In this document: positions 45,544 through 57,026 of the stretch, piece by piece
Numbering within the stretch: position 1 is the stretch's first letter
Layout of the letters: each line of letters begins with the position of its first letter
Notes under the pieces: generated by a model
What the model was told of the DNA's origin: nothing
Database searches by the model: none
The model's input: the letters and a program-made list of their open reading frames with translations, nothing else
Program-made: the position numbers and the translations under genes
DNA from: Pelodera strongyloides
Taxonomy: Eukaryota > Nematoda > Chromadorea > Rhabditida > Rhabditidae
DNA length: 64,000 nucleotides
Reading direction: 5' to 3'
NCBI GenBank assembly: GCA_036852015.1
Contig: JAANDG010000097.1
Location: 270,950-334,949, forward strand

Positions 45544-45650
45544 GGTATCCCAGTCTCACTCCCATAATTGGAGAGCCTGCGGGCATGCACAGTTTGTCAA
45601 AGCGTTAGTGAACCTGACAGCAGGTTCTGTTCTAATAGCCTTCAAAACAT

Positions 45651-45722
45651 GGGCTGAGCCGGGGATTGAACCCGGGACCTCTCGCACCCTAAGCGAGAAT
45701 CATACCACTAGACCACTCAGCC
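45651..45722 (-). tRNA. tRNA-Pro(AGG), unit 9
   Basis: Intact consensus copy. The spacer differs slightly (CTGACAGCAGGTTCTGTTCT). Confidence 0.93.
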
Positions 45723-45829
45723 GGTATCCCAGTCTCACTCCCATAATTGGAGAGCCTGCGGGCATGCACAGTTTTTCAAAGCGGGAGTGAACCTGGTAGA
45801 AGTTTCTGTTGTAATGGCCGTCAAAAGAT

Positions 45830-45898
45830 GGGCTGATTGTGAGCCGGGGATTGAACCCGGGACCCCTCGCACCCTAAGCGAGAATCATACCACTATGC
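45830..45898 (-). pseudogene. tRNA-Pro pseudogene, unit 10
   Basis: The anticodon and T arms are present, but the 5' acceptor and part of the D-arm are deleted (…ACCACTATGCCAGTCTC on plus) and the 3' acceptor carries an insertion (GGCTGATTGTGAGCC). It marks the upstream end of the array. Confidence 0.85.
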
Positions 45899-46311
45899 CA
45901 GTCTCACTCCCTTTAATTGCTTGCTCGTAATAGCGCTCCATTACTACCAGAACTTCTGCCAACGTGAGTTCCAATACTCCATTACCGCTCGTGCACAACT
46001 CAATTTTTTCTCGTACATCTATTAAATTCATTTTCTTTTTTCAAGGTCACTTTCCCTTTGACATATGGTCCTTGATCTACTATTACTTAGCAAATGTTTG
46101 CTGACCAATAAGCTCCGAATTTGTCGAACCGTGCTCAGTAGTTCGGTTTTCTGTTGTTTGTTTTTAAATGGAAAAAAAATGATCCTGAAGTTACTTGCAA
46201 AGGATGTCCGGAATTTCAGAAATGTTACTGTGAAAACCGCATTTCTTGGCACCTACAGCTCACAAAGTTATTCCCCGGCTAACAGTTCGACCAGGTACTG
46301 TAGTCAGAAAG

Positions 46312-46601
46312 GTTAAAATACGTTTTTACGGATTACATGCATCCGTTAGCATTCTTTCTCTACATAATAATTGTTAAACGAATGAAGAACATTGCTACCA
46401 TTATAACAAAGCGTTTCCAATTAAATACCCAAAAGAGCAAAAATCGATTCTAACTACGGTACCTGGCCGAAAAGTTTGCCGAGGAATAACTCTGCGAGTT
46501 CTGGGAGTAAAGAAATGCGGTTTTCATAGTAATATTTCTGAAATTCCGGACATTCTGTGCAAGTAAATCAAGAAAGACTTTTTTCTCGTGGGTCTCTCCC
46601 T
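46312..46601. mobile_element. Inverted-repeat element, family B, rearranged copy
   Basis: The right part (ACTCTGCGAGTTCTGGGAGT through TTTTTTCTCGTGGGTCTCTC) matches 9076-9189 in the same orientation. The left part (46312-46421) matches 8943-9034 in the opposite orientation. The left TIR was not seen. Confidence 0.7.
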
Positions 46602-46792
46602 CTAAGCGGTATTACAGACGGTTTTTGAAACGTATGTTGAATGCTGCATTCCCATGTATTGTATGCAAAATAACTGTGTGATACCGCAGGATTTTGTAAT
46701 CTAATTATATTCATTTGCTGACATAAATCTTGCATGCAGTTGTTCACATATGTTTCAAATTCTTTCAAAAACCGAACGTTATGTCGCTTTAA
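46602..46792. mobile_element. Diverged relative of family A
   Basis: TAAGCGGTATTACAGACGG-TTTTTGAAACGTAT at the left and TTTCAAAAACCGAACGTTAT-GTCGCTTTA at the right. The layout is that of family A but the terminal bases are heavily changed. It abuts the family B copy directly. Confidence 0.6.
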
Positions 46793-49036
46793 ATTGTGAA
46801 AAAGCAGTAAAGCACTGTTTTTTATTGGAAATATAAATTTAAAAATACAAACTGATGGAAAATATTTTTGCCTAACAGGATTTTACCTACCTAATCGTAA
46901 AACTTGGCATTAATTTTCTCACACAGACTAACAACTTTTTACAAGAAATTTGACTCTCTCAACTCTCAAGAAATATCATTTCTTACAAAAATGTTATGAA
47001 AAAGTTGCTCGGCGGGAGGTCTATAGGATTCCGTTTCTATAGGGTTTCACCGGATCGTATTTTCAAAAGTTTAGCAATTTGTCATACTCTACTCATTTTT
47101 ACTCGTAATAAAACGAAACCTTAATTTTTTTTTATTATATTTGGGCTACCTTTATAGAATCGAAATAAATCTTAAAATCAGAGACGTGAAGTTACCCCCA
47201 TCCCTTTATTTTTCGAGTACCGCTTTTCACAGCAGAACTTTATGGCACTTTGATTTGTTCTGATAAGTATATTTTGGCGCAAAATTTTCCCATTCTAATT
47301 CGATTTCAAATTTCACAAGTTGGCAAAAAAAGGCCATCACAAAAGGCCGAACCCCTTTGCCCGAAATTTTCAATCATATTAGGAATTGTTAGCAATTTCT
47401 ATCATCTCAATTTGCGTTCTGAATTTGTATCTTATTTGTTTCTTTCTTTTTAAAGGAAACGGAACCCTCATTCAGTTTACAGTACTGGTGTTCGCAGGTA
47501 AAATTACGGTACTTTCAATTTATAACCCAGGGGTGTTTCCCATAAAAATTTGTAAAAATGTAAACTGCTTTTTTGTTCGCTAATTGTAAGATTAACTTTT
47601 TCTTATGGGGGTTTCCAAGTATGGTGAAAATTTACAGTATTTTCGAACTACATGAGAATACTTTTTTAATTTTTCATATTATTTAGGCAAGTTTCGTGCA
47701 GAAATACGGCAGTAGTGACAGAAGACAGAATCACACCGAATTTTTGGGATACTTGGTAAACCCCGAAAGTTTGTGTTTGTTGAGTTCTTGCGTACGTCTA
47801 ATCAACGGCACTCGTCTATCATTTTTTTTCGGTGTCTAGACGCAGACATCTAATTTCAAACTTCGTTGGTTTACACATCTTTATCACTCGACTATTAATC
47901 GAAAATTATGATTCGCAAAATATGGTTCGACTATATTTTAAATGCAAATTGTTTTTTTTATGACTCACTATTCTTTTATGGGACAGTATTTAAACAAAAT
48001 TTTCGACACTTGGTGTAAACGTTTCCACACTTTTTTCACAAATTATTGCGTTTTTCAGAAATTGCTTGGAAACTAGAAAAATTTTTAAACCCAGAACCTT
48101 CTAATCAAAGAAGAAGTTTTACTTAATTTTTAATGGGGAATCTGTACTTGTAAGTCATGAGCATTAGCTTACTAATTTCTTTTCTTGCATTTACATTGAA
48201 TTGAGCCTTGCATATTTTGTAAAACTTACAATTTAAATTGGGTAATGAGAGAGAGAGAAAAAAAAGAGAACATAAGGAGAGAGAGAAAAGGAGAGTTAGT
48301 GGCTGAGAGAGAGAGAGAGAGCTAGTTCTAAAACACAAACTACATCCTTGGTATCCGTCGGAAGTATTTAGCATGCCAGTTGCATACATTGATTTCCTAT
48401 TGACTGGTGTTCGTCTCTATCTATTTGCCTCCCTAGCTTCACACATTTTGTGTGTGTTTATACGATCTTTTTGTATTATCTATTGATTTTGAACTATTTT
48501 TCTTCCAAGTTCTACTAAACGTTCAACTTTTTAAATCCCTCAATTTTTCTTGTTAGTCTCTGTAATTTGAGAGAGGCCGATGGCAAACATGATAAGAAAG
48601 AGACTAGAACTGTTTGCATTTCATTTTGAGTATTTGAAACCAGTTTTAAAAAGATTCCTTTAATTTAGAAACAAATTGTTGAAACGGGTAAATAATGTTG
48701 ATTTCATTTCATTACGTGCACTTTGCCAAAATTTCAAGACTTGTAAAATACTTGCAAACAATTTCAATAATCGAATCAAAATTTATATTCCTGCTAAAAA
48801 AACAGTAGGCTAAACTTCTTGATTGCTTATTTGTATGGTCACAATGTACATTGCTTTGCTAGTAGCGTTTTAATGCGGAGTGTTTTAAGCTGTATTCCAT
48901 CCAGTACTATGTAAAACTACTACACCATTATGCCAGTACATATGTTTTGTCGTGTTCAATTCTGCGTTTGTCTTAACTGTATTTTTTTTACCCAACAACC
49001 GTCTCATGTTCTTCAATTTAGGGTAACTAGTTGAAA
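46793..49036. other. Intergenic stretch upstream of the GST gene
   Basis: AT-rich, with no coding signal. It contains a GA-rich tract at about 48248-48322. A possible acceptor, CTTCAATTTAG|GGTAAC at 49020/49021, lies 16 bp before the GST start and may be a 5' UTR intron or spliced-leader site. Confidence 0.5.
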
Positions 49037-49641
49037 ATGGTCTACAAGCTCTACTACTTCGCTATCCGTGGTGTGGCTGAGCCCATTCGTCAGCTCTTCA
49101 AGGTAGCCGAGAAGGAATTCGAAGACATCACATTTGATAAACCAGAATTCATGGAGAAATACAAGAAGGGTGGGTCTTTGCTTCTACTTTAATACTCAAC
49201 AAACAACTCGGCGCAAAAAGGGTCCGCCACCGGTGTGCGAAAGCTGTGCGAACGTTGTGTGAAAGGTGTACATTTCCAGTTGGCGCACCTGGACATATAA
49301 GATCGTGGGCTCGTGTCTGAAATACGCCAGAATATGTAAAAAAAAAATATGCATACGAATACACGTTAGCTCAAATTCAGTAAATAATAAGAAATAATTA
49401 TTGTTCAAGAGTTTGCTACTTTTGTCTAGTGTGGTTTAATAGTCCTACGTCCTAATATAATCAATATACCTTCATTCAGAGATGCCTTTCGGACAAGTCC
49501 CGGTACTCGAACTGGAAAACGGGGAGAAAATCCCCCAATCGGGAGCTATTGCAAGATTCTTGGCCAAGGAATTTGGTAAGCAATTTTTTTTGGGGACACA
49601 CAACGTTGTTATGTCACCCGACTGATTGAAGCACTAATGTT

Positions 49642-49686
<45 letters not shown>

Positions 49687-50678
49687 AGGGGAAGAAAGGG
49701 AGAGAGAGGAGAATGAAACCTACATAATTTAATTTCAGGCTTGTCCGGCAAGTCTCCCGTTGAGCAGGCTTGGGTTGACGCAATCGTCGATCAGTACAAG
49801 GACTTCTACGTAGAGATCAAGCCATTCTACTACTGCGCCCTTGGAGTCATCGAAGGAGACGTGGTAGAGATTCTTTATTTTATTAACTATACTATAGTGA
49901 CTGATTATTCGTAGTGCCACAAAATTATATCTAATTATTTTCCAAAACCTTCTGACAGCAATGACAGCGTTCGTGATGTACAAAAATAAGAAGGTAGCGT
50001 CTTTGCGTGTTGCGTACGACTCAATTTCGCGCTTGCGCAGGAGCAAGCCTGGTGCGCTCGCTAAATATATGCAATTCAAATTGGTCGTGTCTAGGAGCAA
50101 CGTTACAAGGAAGTGTTCCTGCCCGCTGCACAGAAGTTCTTCACTTTCCTGACGACCATTTACAAAAAGAGTGGATCCGGCTTCCTGGTATGGTCTTGAT
50201 TTGAAGTATCTAATTCCTTAAAGCGAAATACTGGCCGGTTTTTGAAACGCATCGTGTACTCGCTGCTTTCTTATGCTTCATATGCAAATGAGCGTAAATT
50301 TGAATAAAAAATAGACCCCAATAGACCCCTTTTAGCATAATTGCATAAGAATGCGGTTGAGGTGCGTTTCAAAAACCGGCTGGTATTTCGCTTTAACGAT
50401 ACGGGCGCGATGATATTTCGAACTTTTTAATCCCATTCTTCTCTAATCTCACCGGCGTGTGCGCGAGACTGGTGCGGTTTCATGGCCACATCACGCGGCG
50501 GTTCCTCATATTTGCATATTCTCGTTCAGGTCGGCGACTCGGTAACATATGCTGATCTTTTGATCTGTGATCATTTGGTTACTATTCACAATGTGCATCC
50601 TGAGTTCATCGAGTCATGGCCCGAGGTATGTTTGTCTAATTTTAGTTCTGTTTGATTTTTGGATGTGTGTGTGTATGT

Positions 50679-50715
<37 letters not shown>

Positions 50716-50925
50716 GTGTTGTGTGTGTGTGTGTGGTGTGTTGTGTTGTGTTTGTGTGTTGTGTTTGTGTTTATTATGCGGTTGCGGCGGTAAGATTTAT
50801 TTTCCGTACGGGCGGTAGATATAATAACGATATATTTATTTTAGATGAAGGCTCTCAAAGAGAAGGTCTACGGTCTTCCACAGCTGAAGGCCTGGCTTGA
50901 TGCACGACCCTCCTACACTTTCTAG
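49037..50925 (+). CDS. Glutathione S-transferase, nematode sigma/nu type
   Basis: Exons 49037-49169, 49480-49575, 49739-49863, 50095-50187, 50530-50625, 50845-50925; 207 residues, the normal cytosolic GST length. It conjugates glutathione to electrophiles, or acts as a peroxidase or prostaglandin-type isomerase in the wider sigma group. The N-terminal thioredoxin-like domain starts MVYKLYYFAIRGVAEPIRQL with the catalytic Tyr of the YF motif near residue 8. MPFGQVPVLE carries the cis-Pro, and QSGAIARFL (64-72) is the glutathione-binding Gln-Ser motif. The C-terminal helical domain (about 80-207) has GDSVTYADLLICDH, the usual N-capping/hydrophobic-staple region, and ends RPSYTF. Intron 2 holds a (GA)n tract, intron 4 a family A element and intron 5 a (GT)n tract. 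One of many paralogues is expected in a nematode, so I give no specific symbol. Confidence 0.95.
49641..49710. repeat. (GA)n microsatellite in GST intron 2
   Basis: GAGAGA run with small interruptions, ending about 28 bp before the ATTTCAG acceptor. Confidence 0.97.
50218..50396. mobile_element. Inverted-repeat element, family A, in GST intron 4
   Basis: TTAAAGCGAAATACTGGCCGG to CCGGCTGGTATTTCGCTTTAA; 'AGACCCC' subfamily. It lies 31 bp past the donor of exon 4. Confidence 0.92.
50664..50772. repeat. (GT)n/(TGTGT)n microsatellite in GST intron 5
   Basis: TGTGTG runs mixed with GTGTTGTGTT units. Confidence 0.97.
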
Positions 50926-51807
50926 ATAATATAATTTATTTTATGAACCTATTCAATTATATATTTAAGTGTGTAGCACATCTATATTTAAATCAGACAT
51001 TATAATGTGACTTTTGACGAGATTTAAGGATATTATTTCTACTCGAACATCCATTAAATGTCAATAAATAAAGATTTTTCGAATCAAAATGTCTTTAATT
51101 GAAAGTGACAAGAAAGAAGTGCAGGCGTGTTATAATAACAATGATAATTTATTACACCTTAATGTTTTATATAATTACCAATAACCTTCTATAAGTACCA
51201 ACATGAGTATTGGTTTATTGGTTTCTTTGATTATCTAATGGTCTTTGTCTTTGTGCAAAGTAGTGCACCCGTAAAAACAAAAAGTGCCTTTAGGAATATT
51301 GGGACCATATAACAACTGATAACATCACTCTACTAGATAAGAAGGGCACAATTCAACGCTACAAATTGTTATTTTGAAACAGTTTTCTTTTTTCTATTTA
51401 CTAAAATGTATAATATACTACCAAATGGATGTTTGCTGCTCAACATTTTACTCACGGGTTGGTTTTTTGTTTTTGAGAACTTATTTATTATTGGTTGACT
51501 TGTAATTTTCCGAGTGATTTCAATGAGTTCCTTTGTGAAAAAATTGTCACATATAAAATGGAGTGGTTGGATAGCGCCTATTTGTAAGAAGTCTTTCGTA
51601 GTAAATTCACCACAACAAGACATCGGTATTACAAAATGAAGGCCAATAACTTTGCAAGTTTCTATGTGTAGCTAATCCTCTCATTGAAGTTAGAGGCATA
51701 ACTGAATTAATCACCTTTGTATGTTTGCGCATATAGAGAACACGGATGAATCCACTTTTAATTGCCTAGCTAATTATACAGTAATATGTACATATAGTGT
51801 ATTTTAG
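50926..51807. other. GST 3' UTR and intergenic/5' region of phospholipase B
   Basis: No signal-peptide exon could be recognised here. The frame upstream of 51808 is closed by TAG, so the first phospholipase exon must be spliced in from elsewhere or translation starts at 51843. Confidence 0.4.
51063..51068 (+). terminator. Poly(A) signal of the GST gene
   Basis: AATAAATAAA begins about 138 bp after the stop at 50923-50925. Confidence 0.6.
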
Positions 51808-54800
51808 GTGTATTCGCAATAGTCAAAATTGGGCCCGACTCGATGATGAAAAATCCGCAATTCAGTAAGTTGGAAATTGACGGAAAGGAAGTTGAAAAAT
51901 TTGTGGAATATCAGAAATTGCACATGAAATGGACGGAATCGTTTAGTAAAGGTGAGATTTGTTTCTGATGCGCCGAATGAAAATAACTTTGTTTTGGTCC
52001 TACCTTGTTGTTCTGATACAACCCTGAACAGCTGAATTTCAATATACTTCACATTCACCTATGGGTATGGGCGTATGGGCCCACCGTTGCCCCAAAGGCA
52101 CATAAAGAAATTAAGTCGAAAAAAAGCTGCAGACACCCGACAAAGAACCAAAAAGGGGCACTAAAGCCCCAAAACACAATTTGCAGTTTTGCATTATACC
52201 AGTCATTTCTTATCTATTAATTTCAGTTTATCCATTTGGTTGGCCAGCTTTTGATTGTCCAGTGGAGAAAAATGTGGCTGATCCCTCTGATATTCATCAT
52301 TTACGGCCAGAAAATGTGAAAGTAATAGGAGCCATTGGGGACTCTTTATCTGTGAGTTTATGTTTCATATACTTATTTTTACTTTTACTGTGGTTGTATC
52401 AATTCCATCACTCTCATGCTACTACAATGCGTATTCAACAAAAGTTGTAAACAATGCTAAGTACTAAACGTAACAGACAGTTCGTGTTTTCAACGTTTCC
52501 TTTGATACTTAGACTATTAGACACCAAAACAGAATAACACCTTTAAAGGAACAAAGTCAGGGACCGTAACAAGTCTCTTAGAATGTTTCTATTTTCAGGC
52601 AGGTCGTGCGGCACGCGCGCAGACCGTTGGCGAGATTGACTATGAATATCGCGGCGTGAATTTTGTCACTGGTGCTGATCAGGGACTAGAGCATGCGGGA
52701 TCATTGCGAAGTCAGTTGAATTTTTCATCTACATCGAAATTTGGAGAGACACTGATAATGCGCTGGACCTAACAGTTGCACTGTTTTTTGGTCCATTACT
52801 CGTCTTATAAACAAAACTTTTAAAGCGAAATACCGGCCGGTTTTTGAAACTCATCGTGGACGACTGAGTTCTTACGTATTTATGCTAATTTACTCGAATT
52901 TAGCTCGATTTTTTATTCTAATTTATTCTAATTTGTTATTTGCATAAGCTGCATAAGAATGCTGGAATACCCGATGTATTTCAAATACCGGCTAGTATTT
53001 TTTTTTCAGATATATTTGCTCAATATAATCCTGATATCATTGGTGGATCAACTGTACACGGTGCTTTTAATGAGGAAGGAGCGGGTTTTAACCTGGCCAT
53101 TTCTGGTTCTATGGCCAGAGACATGCTACCACAGGTATTCTTATCTTTTCTTATTGTTTCCTCGTCTGCGGAATCACTCCGTCCTTCCACCTTGTACTTA
53201 TTACAACTGAGTGAAACATCCCGAATGTATAACTTTTTCCTACACTTGTTTTATTGTGTACTAAATACTAAATCATGCGCCGCATAGAATTTGAAAATAC
53301 GTAGTAATTAGCAGTGGAGAGGACCGATCGGATGGAATATACTGACCACTTTTTGATAATGATTAGAAACGTATCGGGAAATGATGGTTAAAATGAACAC
53401 TTACGATGAAACGTAACTTTCGCGTATACAGCACACAGGATAGTGCACTTGCTTTTACCTATTTCCAACCTTGATTCCCTTCAGTGTTGCCAGCAAATAT
53501 GATATGTATAATTGAGTTTTATCAATCAATTTAATGGACCCGGTCACGATAATTCGATAATTATGCATTTTATATTTATAGGTAATTATGTAATAAAGTT
53601 TCATTTTAAATAAATATCCGACTATTCAGGCGTTAGCATTGGTGGAACGCATCAAAATACACCCAATGGTCGATTTTGAAAACGATTGGAAATTTGTGAA
53701 TATTTTCATTGGATCGAACGATTTGTGCAGGATTTGCACCAATTTCGTGAGCATTTTTCTTTTCGAATTTCATTTTTTCTTTTTTTTTACTTTTCTTCTT
53801 TTTTAGACACTTCTTATATTAAAACAGCGATCCTTAGCGTCGCTAGGAACACTTGGGTAGTGCGCATCGAAATCCTTGCGCGAAAATGATGACGTTTTAC
53901 TAATTTGTATTCATTATTCAGACGGAACTCGGCGTGGACGCGTTCCAAAAACATCTCATAAGTACCGTTTCGTATCTCAGGTAACATTATCATTTATCTT
54001 ATACCATGATATATTAGTGAAAAGAATATCAAGATACCACACTTTTTCAATGCATCTTGAAAGGAACAGCGGCCAACTATGTAAATTTCTAATCAACTAC
54101 AGTACCAGCGGGCAAGCCTACCCCAGGGCCCCTAAACGAAATGTAGTATCCCTCAACAACATCACCACATTGCGACGCGCGTTGTGCGAAACGTTTCTCA
54201 ATTCGTTTGTGGAACAAAAACGCTTGCGATACCGTTGCGGCCTGCAGTTCCTCAATATTCTTTTCCGTCCCATACAAGTTCTATAACATGCAGAAAACTT
54301 TTATTTGCAGGGACAATCTTCCCCGAACATATGTCAATATTCTACCGTCGATTTATGTCAAGTTTCTCCAGGAAACACATGTGCATAGTGAATTTTGCGT
54401 CGACTTTCACAAGTAATTTTTTTAGTTCTAATCCGCGCTCCGATTGCTCAAGATTTCTCAGCTGGCTCAAAATGCGGCATACATTTGATAAAACACTTTG
54501 GTATAAGTTAGAGATAAGCAATACGAACCTATATCCTGAGTGTATTCACTGTGCATTAACTTTTTGATATATTTCGACATCTTTCTAACGGGCGGTTTTA
54601 TGGAAAGTATTTTTTTTGTTTTTCTTATTAATTCATCTTTTAGGGTATCTTGTCCATGTATATTCTCTCTTGATGATATCGATTTCAAAAAGATAAAACT
54701 GTCATTTGATAATTCTTTGTCGATATTCTACGGAGACGCCTACCAAAGTGACACGTTCGCAGTGTCGATTGCTCCTGCCACGGAAATATATGAATTACCG

Positions 54801-56833
54801 AGATTTAAGGTGCGTTATTGATTATTTGTTGTTTCAATGTCAAATAGCTGACAATGAGAGGGGATTACGTATCGACGTCCTGATACTACCATTACATTCA
54901 GCGTTAGGCTTATTGGGTAGGACACCTTCACGGCATTCCAGGGCATGCCGCGGTTGCCCAGGGTATTCCACGGTTGCCCGGTATTCCACGGTTGCCCGGT
55001 ATTCCAGGGTATTCCAAAAGGTGTCTTGCCCAATAAGCCCAGCGTTACGTTATTTTCTACGTAATATCTCTCTACTGGTCAATACACATTGGTCACACAT
55101 TTGTCGTGCTTTTTTCTTCACTTTTTTTTACTAATATTTCTTACAGTCCACCTGCACCGTTGCTGGGGATCCGGTTGAAATAACGGAGTGTATTTTATCT
55201 TTTTATCTCATTATTTTTTTTAGTCCGGTCCAAATCTCGCAATCCTCGCCTTGGATTGTTTCCACTTTTCCGAATTAATGCACGATACTGTGTCAAAACA
55301 CGTGTGGAGAAATATCTTCGAACCAATTGTGGATAGGAGCATCCTGGACGTAGACAACTACGTCCTAGACGCATATGATTGCCCGAAAAAGGTGCAGTTA
55401 TTTCTTATGTAATAATTAACTTTTGTATCTGGAATTATTTTACTGAATATATGTGCAATTTTTCATATCGATTTTCTAATGAGCTTGACTCTTTAGTAAA
55501 AACAATCGTGTGTCACGTCTATATGTGTTTTTTACATGAAACTTGCTCTCAATAATTAACCCAGAACTTTCTCACATAAAAAAATCATAAGGTTGAAATT
55601 TACAACCAATTGTTTGCAGTATTTCTAAAACCTTTCGTGTTATCTATTTTTTGTCGCCAACAGGTCAGCCTAATGTTGCCCTTTTTCAGTAGAACAAATT
55701 TTGTGATAAGACCATAAAAAGGGGCTTCTTGGGGTCGGAAAAACTATCTGTAGACAGGAAAAAAGCGCCAATTATATGTTTTTCAATCGTTTTTTTGTAT
55801 GAAACAATGAGTTTTCTCATATTCCCAAAATTTTCGACGTGAAAATTTTCTCTCATAGAACTGTTCTCCTAAAATTGTAATAGTTGTTTTACGTTCTTAT
55901 TATACTTGTTCAATATAGAGGTGCTTGCCATAATTGTATAATCAATACCGGCTTCAAGAACGTGCTCCTTTATTCACGAGTTCCAGATGAACAATTGCCC
56001 GAATTCTAGGGCCAGGGCCAGGAGGGATTGCCCATGACTCCCTCAGCTCACTAGCCTTATGCTAATTTGCATTCATTTCAGGATTGTCCATATCTGCGTA
56101 CTGTACGAAATTCCGTTGGTTGCGGTCAATCAGAAAACCCATTCGGAGATTTCCGCAGCAAATTTTTCGGAAAGAAAAAGGTTAAAAAGGTAAGAAATCT
56201 TGGTCTTGGTCTAAAAAAAAATTCTGGCAAACGAGTGAAAATCTAAATTTGCATGCGAAGAAATAAGACCGCGGGAAGTAACTCCCTGCATCTTGTTTTA
56301 GTGATGGTCCCGTTTACTAACTTATTTGTGAATTCAACAGATTCTTGATGCCTTACATATCTTTACAGCCAATGTCCAACGTCGACGCTGTCTTGCACGA
56401 GCTAGACAATAAAGAAGAGGGACAATCATTCTTAGCAATGGTAAGCAATCGCTTTTTGGGAACCCTTGATGTTGGGATAAGTCTTGCACACTTGTTCGCG
56501 TTCGCGCACCCCTGGCGCACCCTTTTTCCGGGGTGCGCAAAGTTTCAGCAATGATTTTTATTTCAGCATACGTAGTCATATACATAGTAGCACAATTTCA
56601 GAGGAAACTACAAATAGTAATATTATAGTAGCGTGTTATCTTAGCCTGGTTTTATAATAGGATCATGGTGCCAAGTTACATTTCAGATTTCTGTCGGTGC
56701 AATTCTCGTGGTCCTGGCTATATGTTTAATTGCAACGATTATTCGGTACAATAGGAAAAGATGGTCCAGAACTCCGAATGAACAATCACCACTGCTAAGG
56801 GTCCCATTATATGATGAGGAGAGCATTTTTTAG
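51808..56833 (+). CDS. Membrane-anchored phospholipase B (GDSL/SGNH hydrolase), 5' end incomplete
   Basis: Exons 51808-51951, 52227-52351, 52599-52710, 53010-53134, 53630-53746, 53922-53980, 54311-54412, 54644-54809, 55224-55391, 56082-56189, 56369-56440, 56687-56833; all phases join and 480 residues are visible. It is related to animal PLB1 and the C. elegans phospholipase B group, which remove both acyl chains of phospholipids outside the cell. Block I is VIGAIGDSLS (nucleophile Ser), block III IFIGSNDLC (Asn), block V DCFHFSE (Asp and His). The last exon encodes one transmembrane helix (ISVGAILVVLAICLIATII) and a short cytosolic tail RYNRKRW...DEESIF. The visible start (VFAIVKIGPDSMMKNPQF) needs an upstream exon for the signal peptide, which I did not find; translation from the ATG at 51843 is the fallback. 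One intron carries a family A element, another a TIR element with an internal VNTR. Confidence 0.9.
52818..53007. mobile_element. Family A element forming the 3' end of a phospholipase B intron
   Basis: The left end TTTAAAGCGAAATACCGGCCGG is intact. The right end reads ATACCGGCTAGTATTTTTTTTTCAG, with the terminal CGCTTTAA replaced by a T-run plus the acceptor of exon 53010. The intron's pyrimidine tract therefore lies in the element's right terminus. Confidence 0.88.
54899..55047. mobile_element. TIR element with internal minisatellite in a phospholipase B intron
   Basis: Left arm AGCGTTAGGCTTATTGGGTA-GGACACCTT; right arm AAGGTGTCTTGCCCAATAAG-CCCAGCGTT. Between them are about three to four units of GGTATTCCACGGTTGCCC. 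Confidence 0.88.
55975..56042. repeat. Dispersed repeat D, copy 4 (phospholipase B intron)
   Basis: CACGAGTTCCAGATGAACAA then AGGGCCAGGAGGGATTGCCC, matching 39845-39902 with a few changes. It ends about 40 bp before the exon at 56082. Confidence 0.75.
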
Positions 56834-57026
56834 GGTTTTCATTCAAAGATACCTTATTTTTAAATCTGATATACGACACAACCCTTGCTATTTAAATTTA
56901 AGAAAGGCTATATGTTTCCTACGTCATTTCTCTAGACTGTTTGCAATTTTTTCTCGGTTTCTATATATATAGCCCAATACCGTCGTTTTATCACACTATT
57001 CTTTTTGCGCTTGACTTATAGGTACA

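Larger units (their letters stand above)
44200..45930. repeat. Tandem array of ten tRNA-Pro units
   Basis: Each unit is one minus-strand tRNA plus about 100 bp of spacer (GGAGAGCCTG, GCATGCAC, AAAGCG, CAGGTTCTGTTGTAATAG). Spacings between tRNA starts are 171, 176, 174, 179, 179, 174, 179, 179 and 180. The 174s come from a 5-bp deletion in the 5' flank (CAGCCGACAG instead of CAGCCGGTATCCCAG) shared by units 3 and 6, which suggests block duplication or gene conversion. Confidence 0.93.

Noticed and set aside
44502..45790. Plus-strand open frames across the tRNA array ([16 protein letters not shown])
   Set aside because: Antisense readings of the tRNA-Pro units; the peptide is a typical tRNA read-through artefact.
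44200..45930. Regularly spaced repeats resembling a CRISPR array
   Set aside because: The repeats are complete tRNA-Pro genes with near-identical spacers in a eukaryotic genome.
55148..55223. Possible extra phospholipase B exon after TCTTACAG
   Set aside because: Flanking exons already join in phase 0, matching the family without an insertion, and the segment has no suitable donor.
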